From assembly GCA_029531795.1 (NCBI GenBank), contig JAPEIS010000016.1, forward strand, positions 620,001-684,000: DNA of 64,000 nt. Reading direction: 5' to 3'. Source of the stretch: Sclerotinia nivalis (taxonomy: Eukaryota; Ascomycota; Leotiomycetes; Helotiales; Sclerotiniaceae). The stretch's first letter is position 1; every line of letters starts with the position of its first letter. Of the stretch, positions 23,301 to 36,797 are shown piece by piece. The notes under the pieces were generated by a model, which saw only the letters and a program-made list of their open reading frames with translations, searched no databases and was not told where the DNA came from. Both the position numbers and the translations under genes were made by a program.

Positions 23301-24404
23301 GGAGAAGGAGCACGAGATCCATAATGATGGGGATTAGGCGAGGGCGAGCGAGATGTGTAATGATTAGGAGCAGGAGACGGGCCCCGAGAAGTATAATGGT
23401 TGGGCGCAGGAGACGGGCCCCGAGAAGTATAATGGTTGGGCGTAGGAGACGGGCCCCGAGAAGTATAGTGGTTGGGCGCAGGAGACGGTGCACGAGATGT
23501 ATAGTGGTTGGGCGCAGGAGACGGTGCACGAGATATGTAGTGGTTGGGCGCAGGAGACGGTGCACGAGATGTATAGTGGTTGGGCGCAGGAGACGGTGCA
23601 CGAGATATGTAGTGGTTGGGAGCTGGGGAGTGCGCGCGAGACGTATAATGGTTTAGACCGGGAGATGGCACACGAGATGTATAGTGGTTGGGCGCAGGAG
23701 AGGGTCCACGAGGAATGTAGTGGTTGGGAGCCGGGGAGGGTGCGCGAGAAGCATAATGGTTTGGGCCAGGAGATGGCGCTCGAGATACATGACCTGGAAA
23801 CTGAGAAAGTGGTGCTGGCGAGCGCGTTCGCGACTGGTAAACCTGAGCTTGGGATTGAGGAGAAGGCCCCCTTGCTACATTATTGTATCCACCCCTGGCC
23901 GCCGGCGATGGTATTCGAGAAGTTGATGCCGCGAGACGTTCCTTTTCCCGTGCCTCTGCTCTCCTTAATGCCCCCATATCTGGCGCTGCATAAGCTTGAA
24001 AGGGTTTTCGCATCGATTTAGTCTTCGGTTTTGTCGGAGCTATCGGGTTTTTGAAAGGGTTTGGACTAGGACTTCGATCCGGCAGGGGACTCGACGTTCT
24101 GCTTGTTGGTCGGAAATTCTCATCCAGTACTTGTACGAAATTCGAAGGAAAGAGACCCATCATTCTTTTGTCCCTTCGCAAACGACCCATCCACCATGAT
24201 CCATCTCCTGCGTTCAAACATTCTATCAAATCTCCCTCGATGAAACCCAAGTCGCGTTTTGACTGCGCAAGCGTACGGTTAGAGCTTGGAGATATTTAAA
24301 AAAAAAACTGTAGTATACAATTAACTTACCTCCCCGCTGAATGAATATACAGCTCTACACCAAACAGGGAACTTAGTAGGCAAAGTTCCCGGAGCTGGTG
24401 TCAT
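20351..24404 (-). CDS. CYK3: CYK3-like cytokinesis protein: SH3 plus inactive transglutaminase-like domain
   Basis: Acts at the actomyosin ring and septum. Exons are 24404-24330 (25 aa) and 24262-20351, giving 1328 aa. Residues about 8-68 are an SH3 domain split by the intron (FPVWCRAVYSFSGE, then FIEGDLIECL, SWWMGRL, GLFPSNFVQVL). About 180-335 is an array of a 12-residue unit like SRAPSPAPNHYT. A long Ser/Thr/Pro-rich disordered region follows. About 860-985 is the transglutaminase-like domain. The usual nucleophilic Cys position reads HGSSEEVAFLVMDM, with Ser, while the His (PNHFWNAVVIDGEW) and Asp (MMDCSLAS) remain, as known for Cyk3 homologues. It is therefore probably a non-catalytic binding fold. 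The start was chosen because it completes the SH3 domain. Confidence 0.9.
23330..23790 (-). repeat. 36-bp coding minisatellite in CYK3
   Basis: About a dozen tandem copies of a 36-bp unit encode SRAPSPAPNHYT variants. Individual copies are very similar, suggesting ongoing length change by slippage or unequal exchange. Confidence 0.85.
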
Positions 24405-25158
24405 GGTTGAGGACGTTTGCGACTTGGTATCCAACTATCCTGCTATCGGGATGATGATGTGATTATCCGATTAACGCTACCCGACATGGATGCAAATCAA
24501 TGAAATCAATGAAATCAATAATCAAATCAAATCTCTCCAGCTGGGAATAGAAAATCTTTCAAAATTTCAGATTAAACATTGAATGAGTTATTGTTATTGT
24601 TATTGTTATTGTTATTGAATGAAAATACAGTAGAATTTTTGGGGGATATCTAGTAAACTTCAAATTAACAAATAACAAATAACAAGTAACAAGTAAAAAA
24701 TGACAAAATAACAAATTACTCCTGTATAGATTTTAGACTTTAGCTATAACGTAGCGTATAGTATGAAGGGTTAGATGAGATGACAATTTGTTGTTTAGAT
24801 TGGATATTATTATTATGGTTTTGCTGGCAGGAGAAGGTTCACAGAGCAACGGGCTACTCCGTGTCGTGGGTCGGATTGGCCGCTTCGTCATAACTTTTGT
24901 TTACTTGCCTGCTAACAAATCTGGACTTACTCGTACATATTACATATTTATTATATTGACATCGACATCGACATCGACAATTACTATTTAATTTGATATT
25001 TATATCTAAATCACTTCCAATTGATATATCAATCCCCATAATCCGATTGATATTTGATCTGATATTTGATCTGATAATAGGTTAATATACTCGAATCAAT
25101 TTGATGTTCAATACTTTTTAAAGTTCATGATTACCACCACATTCAATCAACCCTCATA
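24405..25158. other. divergent promoter of CYK3 and the kinase, with microsatellites
   Basis: No gene. It holds TTATTG repeats (about 24588-24617), AACAAAT/AACAAGT variants (24665-24715) and a CGACAT repeat (24960-24980). 25065-25080 repeats ATTTGATCTGAT. Confidence 0.55.
24588..24617. repeat. hexanucleotide TTATTG microsatellite
   Basis: About five consecutive TTATTG units in the divergent promoter. Confidence 0.7.
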
Positions 25159-27138
25159 ATGACCGAGTCGGGAGCATCACAATATCAGGTTCTGGAAGAG
25201 TTAGGTTCTGGTAGCTTTGGTGTAGTTTATAAAGCAATCGAAAGGGCCACGGGAGAAATATGTGCGATCAAGCATATCGACCTCGAATCTAGTGAAGATG
25301 ATATACAGGAAATTCAACAGGAGATATCAGTCCTCAGTACCTGCGCTAGTCCATACGTTACTCAATATAAAGGAAGTTTTCTACGAGGTCATAAATTATG
25401 GATTGTCATGGAATATTTGGGTGGAGGATCATGTTTGGATTTGGTATGATGATATTCACCCAGGGAAATAGATAGATACATTGCTGACTGGGCTTAAGTT
25501 AAAACCCGCGCCATTTCACGAAACTCATATTGCGATTGTTTGTCGAGAAATCTTGTTAGGCCTAGAATATCTTCATCAAGAAGGAAAGATACACCGAGAT
25601 ATAAAGGCAGCAAATATATTACTATCGACCACAGGGAAGGTTAAATTGGCAGACTTTGGAGTTGCTGCACAGCTCACAAACATTAAATCACAAAGGAATA
25701 CTTTTGTCGGAACCCCTTTCTGGATGGCGCCGGAGGTTATTCAACAGGCAGGATACGATTTTAAGGCAGATATCTGGTCCCTTGGAATCACAGCAATAGA
25801 GATGGTGAATGGAGAACCGCCGCATGCCTCGATACATCCAATGAAGGTTCTATTTCAAATCCCTAAAGCACCGGCGCCAAGGTTGGAAGGTTCGGATTAC
25901 AGTAAGGAGTTTAAGGATTTTGTGGCACAATGTTTGGTCAAAGACTGCGATCGTAGACCTACCGCAAAGGAACTATTGAAGCATAAGTTCATCCGCTCTG
26001 CAGGAAAGGTTGAGGCTTTACAGGAGTTGGTGGAGAGAAGACAGGAGTGGGATGGAACAAGGACTCGGCCATCGCATCCTAAGTTCTATGAAGAAACACT
26101 GTAAGCATGTAGGAAACCCGGTATTTTAATTAGCCACTAACGAATTCCAGTAACACAATGAACCCGAAATATGAACCCGATGGATGGGTCTTTGATACAG
26201 TTAAGGCTTCTACTATTACTGTAGCACCATCACGAAAAAATGGGAGCAAAAGAAGAAAGCTTTCTGCCATTCATGCAAATGGTCAAGGTAGTCAAGCTCC
26301 TCCGGAAGAGGCTTTCAAGAAACTGGATCTCAAAGATTCTCCTTTGGAATATTCTTCGCCTCCTTCACTACCGACTGATAGAGGTACCGTTAGAAGGCAG
26401 CCACCAGCGGTACAGCACACTTCACCCACTAGGCCTCGAGGGAATAGTACGCAGAGTCAAAACAACACAACAAAGAGACCACCGCTAGCACCGGATATGA
26501 GCTTTGGAAATACTGGCTCAACAGTTCGATTATTCCGCAGGGTATCGAATAACTCAATCTCATCTAGACCAAGCAGCCCCGAAGATTCCGCTGACGTTCC
26601 ATCTCGTGACGAAAATAAGGCACTCGTACAGGTAGCTGAAGCAAATACAAAAGAAGCTTACCTAGGACGACGTGCTTACACGAAAATTATCGATCCAGCA
26701 TTCCAAGAAATGCACGCACAAACTGGCGATCAAGCTAAAAGACAAGCATTGTCCCATCTAGCCGATGCCTGGGCAGCTCTCGACGCTGTGGATCCAGAAG
26801 GCGAATATCATCTACTCAAGCTTTTGATAAACAAGATAGAGCAAGAACCCAAAATTGCTTCACACATCTCTCCAAGCAAATCTTTGGTCTTGAGAGATGG
26901 AACCCCTCAAGGATCACCACAAAAACCCGCCAATGGAAAACTAGTACTAGCAACAAGCAATCCGCACCTCAAAAGTCACCGCAGGAGACAATCTAGCGCC
27001 ATGCCCGAAGTAGAGACAAAGGAAAAGTTAAACCTACCCGGTCAAATAGTGCCAGGAATGGAACACACCAAACAACTTGCCGATGTATTATACGCTCGAT
27101 GGGCAGAAGGATTAGGAAAGAAGTTTCCGGTGGTGTAA
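25159..27138 (+). CDS. germinal-centre-type STE20 kinase, Sid1/SepL-like
   Basis: Ser/Thr kinase likely acting in the septation initiation network. Exons are 25159-25443, 25499-26100 and 26151-27138, phases consistent, 624 aa. The kinase domain spans residues 9-265. It has a glycine loop [11 protein letters not shown] (from 16), the VAIK-type Lys38, catalytic HRDIKAAN (127-134), DFG (147-149) and the GCK signature GTPFWMAPE. All catalytic residues are present. The C-terminal 350 residues are Ser/Pro-rich, with a conserved helical region near the end ([15 protein letters not shown] ... [19 protein letters not shown]). That tail resembles fungal Sid1/SepL rather than Kic1 or PAK kinases; orthology is my inference. 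It is divergent from CYK3, another cytokinesis gene, which may be coincidence. Confidence 0.85.
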
Positions 27139-28058
27139 TGACTTATGTACACAAATTGTATATTAACTGTATGTAGTATAGAACTGGCCGGGATTGGAGT
27201 TTTATCATATGCTTTTTTGTAGTAAGGAGGAGAATTAATAGGTAGATACCCAATACAGAGATTTATTTGCGTGATTTTCTTGCGAGCTGATGTGAGAGCG
27301 CTGTGTGGTCGCTGAACGAACCTTGACATTCTACAGGTAGATCAGATCAGTAGACTCCTGGATTTTCGCTAGGAGAGACACCAAAGCTGAACGGAATCAC
27401 TTAATTAGCTATTCTTTCTTCTTGTAAATATTTGCATACTCAAGCTAGGATGAGACACCATCATATCATAGAGAACTCCCTTACGCACAAGTGTAAGTTA
27501 GCGAGGAGATATCATCAGAGTAATCAGAGTAAAGCCGCGTAATTATCATGCAGAGGTGGAAGACCAATCTCCAGAACTTTTAGATAAAATTGAGTTCTGT
27601 ATTTTCCCCTTAAGGTGCGGCGTTTTACTCGTGGTATACGTTAATCATGATGGCGAGTGGAATCACGAAGGTTGGAGTTATTTTGATGTATGCAATATGG
27701 TTGTTGTATACTATACTAAGCACTAGATGCTTGGGGACTCGGTGTAGGATGATATATCATACCGGCAGAGAATGTAGATGGATTAAGATTTGACAGGATT
27801 TAGATAGTACCATAGGTTATGTATGAGACGAAATTGACGAATGAAATCACTGCACCAAACAACTGGCCTAAAATATGAACAGCTTGCCATCTCACCATCA
27901 TCAAAAGAGACCCCGAAACGCAAGCTCAAGTCAGCGGAAATGATTTCATTAGAACTAAGAATGATTGACGATACTACTTAGACAAACATGCACTAAACAA
28001 CGCAAACTTTTGAAACCAAAAAAACTACACCCATCATTATTTCCCCATCAGACCCCCA
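27139..28058. other. intergenic between kinase and NRPS (convergent)
   Basis: 920 bases holding only 3' flanks. I see no supported gene. Confidence 0.55.
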
Positions 28059-31000
28059 TTACCCCTCACCAAAATACCCAATCTCCTTCAAAAATTCCAC
28101 ATTCTTCGCAATCGCCTCCTCTACCTCTTTCTCCACCATCACATCCAATTCCCTCGGTCTCCTACTCTTCCCCAAATTTCCTTCTCTGGTGATAAGATGA
28201 GCCACCGGCCAAAGCGGATGCGCCTCGGTCCGCATCTCGAGATCCTTTTGTATCAATTGAGCCCACTCATACGATGTAATTGGTCGAAGTGGAAGTCCCA
28301 TATATTTATTAACAATATTCCAGAATCTCTGCATATCAACCCCGCCAGTTATATCCAAGGTGTAATTTGTATTATTGGGAGTATGTACCAGGGCATTAAT
28401 GGTAGAGTTTGCGACGAGATCGGCATGTGCTACGGTTAACCAGTCGTTTTTGTCAGGGATAGGGTATGCACCAATGTTTACCGCACCGGCGACATATCTC
28501 CATAGAAAGTCAGTGGTATTGGCAACTCCTTCCCGCGTCGTGCCAATGATCAACCCCGGCTTGACGATGGAGACATGATTGCCTTGGGCAGAAGCAGTGG
28601 CCCGTTGAGCAAAGTTTCTTACCAGCAGCTCTGAAACGAATTTTGTCTGACTGTAACCGTCAAGTCCATTCAATTTCATAGCGGTAGTATTATCATCCAT
28701 TTCTCCTTCAAAATCACGACCTCCAGACACGTAAACAAACTTCGGAGGCGAAATATTTCCGGAAATATTCTTCAGAAGGTCAAAAGTGGATGTGACGTTG
28801 GCGGCTTTGAGAGTGTGATAATCCGCATTCCATTGTACGGAAGCTCCATTATGGATAATCGCATCGACTGTGCTCAATTTTTGCCATTGTTCGAGGTTCA
28901 GACCTAACATTGGTTTGGCTAAGTCGCCGGTCCAGATTTCGAGTTTCGTTGCGAGTGAGTCGTCCCACCATCTCGCGGATTTAGCTGCTGCTATGATCCG
29001 CTCTTTGCCAATTTCATCGGTTGAAGCTCGCACATGGACAATGACTTTCTCGACTCCAGGCCTGTCGAGAAGCTCTCGAAGTATCTGTGTGCCTAGGAAG
29101 CCACTCGCACCTGAGAGGAAAACAACTCCGAAGTGATGCTGAATCGAGGCTAATTGTGTATCCAAATGCGAAATCTCTTTCATCAAATCTAAAGTAGGAG
29201 CTGTATCTATAGGACTCTTATCTTTGACTTTAGCCGCAGCGCGAATATGCTTTGAAACATCTGAGATTGTCGTCTGATGGTTGATGAGTATCGACATGGC
29301 TATACTAACTCCATATGATCGTTTGATGAAAGCTGCCAGAGACATAATCTTGATAGAGTCTATCCCAATAGAAGCCAAGTTGACATCACGCCCTACGATA
29401 TCTGAATTGATATGCGAAGAGGGCTTTTTGGTGATTAGTTGTGCAATCTTATCGCTAAGTTCCAATGAAATATGGTCATCTGATGATATCAAAGGTGCTT
29501 CGCTACTTTTGGGGTACGTCTCGGCTCTTTGGATCAATGGAAGACTACTGAGCCACTTGGTGAGTCTAGGACGGTCCAATTTCCCAGAGGTATGAAGTGG
29601 TATGATCTTCATAGCAATCCAGGAAGAAGGAACCATATAACTTGGCAGATTGTCTAACAGATGATTGGCAATGCTGGACCATCTAAATCCGGAGGCTTCG
29701 AGTTCCAAGTGAGGAAGTACTGTTATGCCGTTACCCTTCTCAAAACTGGTTGGAATTTCGAGTTCGATGATTGCCGTAAGCTGATCTGCATATGGCCCCG
29801 AAGTAGGCAATACAACCATAGCTTTTCTGACTTGCGGATGACTGAGGAGATGATGCTCCACATCCGCTATTTCTATACGAAGTCCACGAAGTTTGATTCG
29901 AGTGTCCTTCCGACCGAGGTAGCTGATCGTTCCATCAGAATTGTATTGAGCAAGATCGCCGGTTTTGTATAGACGAGCAGGACGTTGGCTCGAGCTAGAG
30001 TTACGAGCCCAGCTAGGACGATCGATGAAAACAGCTTTCGTTTTTGCTTCATCGTCGAGATATCCTAAAGCCATTGCTGGCGATTCAATTAGCAGTTCAC
30101 CAATGGCACCGATAGGCAGAAGGCGGTTTGAATCGTCGACGTCTACGATCCAAGTGATTGCACCAGCTCCACGTCCAATATTCGTGGGCGAGGTGCTTGT
30201 AGAGATCTCTGAGTTCACTACACTTGTTCTAGAGGGTGATTCGTGAGTAGTCATATAATGCCATAGGGGAAGTCGTTGCATTGTAATGGGTGCAGCAAGT
30301 GAAGAGAACAAAAAGAGGATATGTAGTTGCCTATTCAGTTCCTGCGAAAATGGAAATTAAACTTACACGCAGCATTCGGTGGTTCCGAAAGCATTAATTA
30401 AATGAACACGATCCGCCCAGGTCTTAATGACATTAGCAGTAATAGGCTCTCCACCAAGTGTCACTCTTTTCAGCGACGGAACTGAGTCGGGTGAAATTGA
30501 GCTTATATAGGAAGGTGTAAGATCCGCTGTGTTAACATTCATTCTAGCTATCGCTCCCACAATGTCCGAATTCCTTTCCTCCTCTACAAATTTATCGGTT
30601 AGGTTAGTTGTCTGTAAATCAAATAATGATCGAGACTACTTACCAGATGGTATGCAAAGGCAGCCTCCGGTCATCAGGGTCGTTAGGATATCCTCAATAG
30701 AAGTATCGAAGCTATATGAAGCGAATTGCAGAAATCGAGATGTTGGACCGAAGTGAAGCGCTTTGCCATGATCTCTCGCGCCTGAGCAATATGCTTCATG
30801 GGTCACCACTGTACCTTTGGGAATCCCGGTAGTACCTGAAGTGAAGCAGATATAGAGAGGGTCTTCAGGGGCGACATTGCTCACAATATCCGTCGGCACT
30901 GGCAACAGATTCATTTCGCTCTCCCTAACTACAATTGTTTTGCCGCTAGGAAACAATTCTAAGCACGACTGTTGGACGTCGCTTGAGCAAAGAATTAATT

Positions 31001-34000
31001 CAGCTTTAACTTGCTCAATAAGTGATATGAGGCGTGATCTAGGGTGGTAAGGGTCGCAGGGCACAAACGCAGCACCAGACTTGATAGTCGCCAATGTAGC
31101 CACAATAGCCCACTTCGACTTTGTAAAGAATAATGGTACCTTGCTTCCAGGCCCGACCCCGTGCTTTATCATTTGAGAAGCTAGTCGAGATGAAAGTTTA
31201 TCCAATTCATCGCGAGTTAAGTCACCATCCCAAGACGAAATTGCTGGAGAATGAGGGTCTTGCTTCGTCATGAGGTCAATAACTTCGTGGACACAACACT
31301 TCGATACATCTGGTAACGTGGAGTTCCATTCCCAGACATTTTTTAGGTCAACGTCGCTGATGGAATTGATATCCTGGACAGTTTTGCCCGCATCTTCATG
31401 GCACAATTGCTGAAGGACATGCTGGAATTGGGAAAGTATCCTATCCATCTGCGGAGTTTCAATAACTTCCGAATCAAAGATTGCCTTTGCCTTCAGCCCA
31501 CCTGCAGTAAGATGACACTCGAGAGTCAAAGCATTTGTGTCCCAAACGGTTGCATTTACGAGATCCATTTGACGTCGCCCCATGAACGATTCATCAATGG
31601 CTGAATTTTCCCTGGGTTGTATAACCAGAATATTCTGAAATTCGCACGCCTTTTTCAGTCCTCCGCCCATTCGTTGGATGTTTGAGAGTCCAATCTGTTC
31701 GAATGGCATCATTTTCATCATTTTAGCTTGAACTTTCTGAAGTAGGTCTATGGCCGTCTCGTGGGGATTGAATGTGATTCTGACCTAAAGATTGGTGAAG
31801 TCAGTACAAATGCCGCAAGAGATAAAAAAAAGTAGACCATTCCACTCATGTGACTGAGACGATGGGATTCTATCTCAGAACATGAGAACCCAATGCTCTA
31901 GTTAATTTTGAATACTGTACTTAGAACAATGAAATGCTTCCAATATGTTATTTTGAATGTGCAAATGTAACTAGAACTTTGTGGATGCGTGTTTAAGGTC
32001 ACATGAAGACCTTAAAACTGACAACCTCATCTATACTCACAATCCAACTCATCAAGTTATCAAGGGGTTTGAAAAAATCACTTACCGGCACAGTAGCTAG
32101 TGTGGGCCCGACTACTCGAGTGAGGTCAGCCGATGAACCTGTACGACCTGCCAGAACTTCTCCAAACACAATATCATTCGAGTTGGAGTAGTTACTGATC
32201 GCAATTGCCCAAGCTGTTCGGATAAGATTCGAGATTCGAAAGTCGGAATTAGCTTTTCGAGCCAGCTTGATCTCCTTAATGGCTGTTGCACCAGGCTGCG
32301 GCTGGTATCCAGCTCTGATGGTCGGAAAATGTGACGGCGCTGCACCTTCACTCGTAAACTCAGATCTCCAAAATTCTTCTGCTGCTGATTGATCCAAATC
32401 GAGAATAGTTTTGATAAATCGGTTGAATGATACATTTTGAGGTTGATTGGAATCTACAACATTCGTAGATATTTGTGTGAGCATCCTGTATTCTTTTTCC
32501 AACTGCTGAAGCATCAAATTTATACTCCAGGCATCGTATACGGCGTGGTGTAAGGTAAGGACAAAGAAATATTTGTGGGAATTTGGGTTCGTCTCTTCAA
32601 TGATGCAGAAACGACTGAGTGGAGTTCCTAAGCCCATGGAGATTGATTTATCGGAATCCAGATATCGTTGGAGGTTGTCTTGCAAGCCCCATGAGACATC
32701 TTCGGTCATAACCATCTGCAGTAGACCGGAAGATTCATGTTGTATGATACGCGTACGAAGAATTGGACTTAAACGTACAACCTCGTTCCAGGCACCGCGA
32801 AAGTTGTCAATATTACAGAATAGATCCTTGGATAATTCAAAGACGTGTTGTGCAACATACGTACCAGGATGGCTCATTGAGAGAGCCATGATGGCTTCCT
32901 GAAAAGGAGTGCATGGGTACAAGTCTTCGACATGACCTGTCTTGAGACCACCCCCAATGGTTGCCTTTAGCAGCTGATCACCCCCGCCAATCAAAGAGAA
33001 TGGTTCGATATCATTTTGCGTGATAAGTGCTGAACCATTACTATCTGCGAAGCTTTCTGCAAGATCTGATAGGATTGGAGTCTGAAATATGGTTGCAACA
33101 GTCAAGTCAATGCCCTCTTCTCGCGCTGCTGCAACGAGCCTCATAGCAAGGATAGAGTCTCCACCGAGTCGTGTAAAACTATCGTCTCTTCCTATGTTCC
33201 CTGGTGGAAGTTTCAAAATAACGGACCACAGACGCTGCATTTGAAGCTCATTCTCTGTTAAAGGAGCAAAGTGCGTAGCCTCTTGGCCTGAATAATATGC
33301 AAATTCTGAAGTCGTTAAGCCGGCTGCAAGAGTCTGTAGTCTTTGGCGGTCACACTTCTGAGAGATGGTAAGGGGTATCGATGATAGAGGAATGTATACT
33401 TTGGGTATCATGTATTGAGGTAGTGCGAGACTCAAGCGGTCAATGAGTGATCGGACCGTAGATTTATCAAGACATTCTTTGAAAAGACAGCCTTCTTCTT
33501 TTCCTCTGCTGTTACCTCCATCGTTAAGACACAAAAATGCCGCTAGGAATGGCGATCTGCCATCCACAGGCGTTGCTATCACTGTGGCGAGATCTATGAC
33601 CTCGTCAAGATTTTGATGCAGATAAGTTTCAATTTCACCCATCTCAATTCTTTGGCCATTTAGCTTGACCTGTGCACCCTGGACTATAGTTAGTATGCGT
33701 TATATTTGACACTCTTGACATCATTCAACGGCATGTTTATGAAGCATGGGTGCAGATATTAGGCGATTCAAGCCGAACAGGAAGGACTGTGAAGCACAAC
33801 ACATCCAGTGATGTAGGAGCAGGAAGAAGATATCTCCTCACAAGACATGACCACCTCGTTGAAACTACTGAAGGAGAAGAGGCATGGCCCAAGAAGAGAT
33901 AGTACGTACTGTATCCTTTCGCGCAATATACACGATTGACCCATCAGGATCCATTTTGACCAAGTCTCCTGTTCTATACCATCTTTTCCACCGGGTAGAT

Positions 34001-36797
34001 CCCGTAGGGACACTAGATGGCGTAGGCACAAACGACGCTTCCGTTTTCTCGTGGTTATTGAGATATTCTCTTGCAAGCGGCCCGCCAATCAATAACTCAC
34101 CAGCAGCTCCTTGCTGCGCCAATTGATCGTTCTCGTCAAGGACAATAAAACTTCCAATGAAACCGGATCCAATTTTGGCGGGATTGGCACCTTTCTCGGT
34201 GATCTCAGTACCGATACACATACCTACAACATCAGAGAGTCAGTACCGAGCAAGACTTTCAGGGGAAAATCAAGGGATCGTATAATGAAGTGCACAGGAT
34301 TTAGAAGATGAGGAATTGACGTAGACTTGGGAACATAATGGATTGCGAGAGGAAATAGCTTACAACAACATTCGGTAGGTCCATATACTTGTAACAACCT
34401 CAATTTTCCGAGCCATCGATCTAGGTCCTCTTGGATCAGCTTTTCTCCTCCGATAAGGAGAGTCTTCAGCGTTGGCACAGATTCCGGAAGAATCAATCTT
34501 CCAAAAGCAGTTGTCATAAATGCGGTATTGACTTGCATTCGGTTTATTGTTGATGTAATGTTGTTCATTTTTTCTTCATCTGATGGTATGCAAACGACGC
34601 CCCCAACACCCAAAGTAGTAAGAATTTCGAAAACCATGCCATCAAAAGTGTATGCTGACAACTGAAGACAACGACTGCGGGTATCCATTTTGGCGAAACG
34701 AGATAGGTGACGCATGGTAGTGCAGCATGTGGCATGCTCTATCACGCATCCCTTTGGTTCTCCTGTGCTTCCAGAAGTGAAGATAATATAGACAGAATTG
34801 TTCGGCTGCACACCTGTACACAACAAACCTTGGGGAAGGGTTTCGAGCATCGATTTTCCCACAGCCAATGTTTGGTCAGCGAGGCCCGTAAAAGAGGGAA
34901 AGAGACTTTCGGAGCACAGCATCACTGTTCCACCTATTTGCTTTACTAATCTCCTGATTCGTTCTTCAGGATGATCGGGGCTCATAGGTACAAAAGCCCC
35001 GCCGGCCTTCATCACTGCCATCATCGCGATTATAGCCCACATAGATTTTTCAAAAATCAATGCAACCTTAACTTCAGGCCCAACTCCTGCGGACTGGAGA
35101 AGATATGCTAGACGATCAGATACGGAGTGTAATTGAGCGTAAGTCAATTCTCCATCCCAAGATGTCACCGCTAATTCAGATTCGCGGTTCTGTGATTCTT
35201 GCCGAATAACCTCATGAACGCAAGAATGCACCTCTTCAGCATCAGTTTCTTGAATTGCTAGTTGACTTTGTGTTTTCCATATTGATAGCCCTATACTACC
35301 AACCAATGTGCTTGCATCGGACAAACGAGAAATGATGTTATCAAATTGTTGCAGCAAAATTTCTACTTCGTGATCAGATATTATGTGGGAATCATAGCTG
35401 GTCATTGCAGTAAAGCCATCCGCCATTAGATCACATTGCATCATTAAAGGATAAGCATTTAGCTTTGCCCAGTGATCATTAGTATTCTCTCTGGCGCCGA
35501 ATATACTACTGAGATCTCTCTCTAATCTGGGCTGAATGACGAGTAGATTCTGGAAGCTGCAAGCTCTAGCGCAATCCGCGCCTAGTTTGCGGATGTTTTG
35601 TAGGCCAATATACTGATGAGGTTTCATTGCGACTCGAGAATCATGGACTGAGGCGAAAAGGTCTTTTGCAGATTTGTTGTCTTGGATGACTACTCGCATG
35701 GGCAACGAATTGAACGTTGGGCCGTTGACTTTTTTTAGATCGAGACCTAGAATTTTCGAATTCCGCCCCGCAAGGACGAGACCAAAGGTAGCTTCCGTCG
35801 CAGCGGTACGTCGTGCTACTAGTATAGCCCATGCGGCTTGTATAATTGTGGAGGTTGTTGCACCCGCCAAAAGGTTTTCTTTCACGTGAATAAACCGTTC
35901 GGAATAGCCATTCGCACGTGACTGGTGCTGCGATGGAACAGCAGGAAACTGTATTCCAGAAGTGGTTGCCAGGTGGTTGCTCCAAAATATTTCACTTTCT
36001 TCCTGTGACTGTCTCTCGAGCCTCAATTGATAAGCAATGAAGCGCTTGAAGTCCTCCAGCGGTTCAAAATTCTCTCCTCTATATGATTGCTCGACTTGTC
36101 GAAGGATCAAACGCATGCTCCATCCATCAAGAATAGCATGATGAAAAGTCCAAACAAAATACGAACAATTGGATTGACTGTTTTGGATGAGGCCGTATCT
36201 CAATAAAATCTTTCCAAATGAAGGGAAGATCTTTTGGTCTTTGCTCAAGTAACCCTCTAGGTTGACATCTTCTGACCAAATGATTGGCTCTGGCGCCAAA
36301 ACTACTTGGAGTAGGCCTGAATTTCTCGTTTGAACAAAACTAGTTCGAAGTGTCGAATTTAAAACCACTGTACTCTGCCAAGCGGCTTTGAACTTACTCA
36401 AATCAATGCTTGCTGGAAGCTTGCATATAATTTGAGGAGTAAAACTGCCGCATCGTTTCATTGATAACGCCAGCAGCCCTTCCTGAAGAGCTGTGCACGG
36501 GTAGGCGTCAACAAAGTTCGCATTTGATGGCATTTGTCGTCGAATTTCGTCATGGTCTTGCTCGGGGCCAAGAAGCGAAAAAGGCTTAACATTAGAGTCT
36601 TCCCTTTGGCTGAGATAATCATGTGTGTCTATGGTTGACGCCAGGGGACGCTCGCTACGAAGCAGATCGGAAAGATAGTGTTTAGATGCTAAATCCAAAT
36701 CTATCACAGGGTCTGCTCCCTCGACTCGATTTTCTTCGGGCGGGCACTGGCCCCTGTGAGCCAGATCAGGGAAGTAGCTCTTAGCTGTCAATGCCAT
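28059..36797 (-). CDS. two-module non-ribosomal peptide synthetase with terminal reductase (C-A-T-C-A-T-R)
   Basis: Exons on the minus strand: 36797-34364, 34223-33910, 33678-32086, 31784-30644, 30583-30367 and 30228-28059; all phases agree, 2622 aa. Domains: C1 about 95-510 (HHAILDG 219-225); A1 about 525-1040 (FTSGSTGEPKG 673-683, YGPTECC 805-811, A10 SQKCDR with Lys1024); T1 with LGGDS (Ser1091); C2 about 1165-1590, where the motif reads HHAVYDA (1293-1299) rather than HHxxxDG; A2 about 1615-2120 (FTSGTTGIPKG 1761-1771, FGTTECC); T2 with GIDS (Ser2191); reductase about 2268-2620 with NADPH loop GASGFLG (2273-2279), Ser2401 and Tyr2425/Lys2429 of YSQTK. A reductive end normally releases an aldehyde or alcohol, or a cyclic imine. 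The product is unknown. An ATG seven codons upstream (36818) is also in frame. The 231-base intron between exons 2 and 3 is the least certain junction. Confidence 0.9.

Noticed and set aside
23047..24021. Long plus-strand ORFs (134-184 codons) opposite CYK3
   Set aside because: Shadow frames of the 36-bp repeat array; the minus-strand frame holds the SH3 and transglutaminase-like domains.
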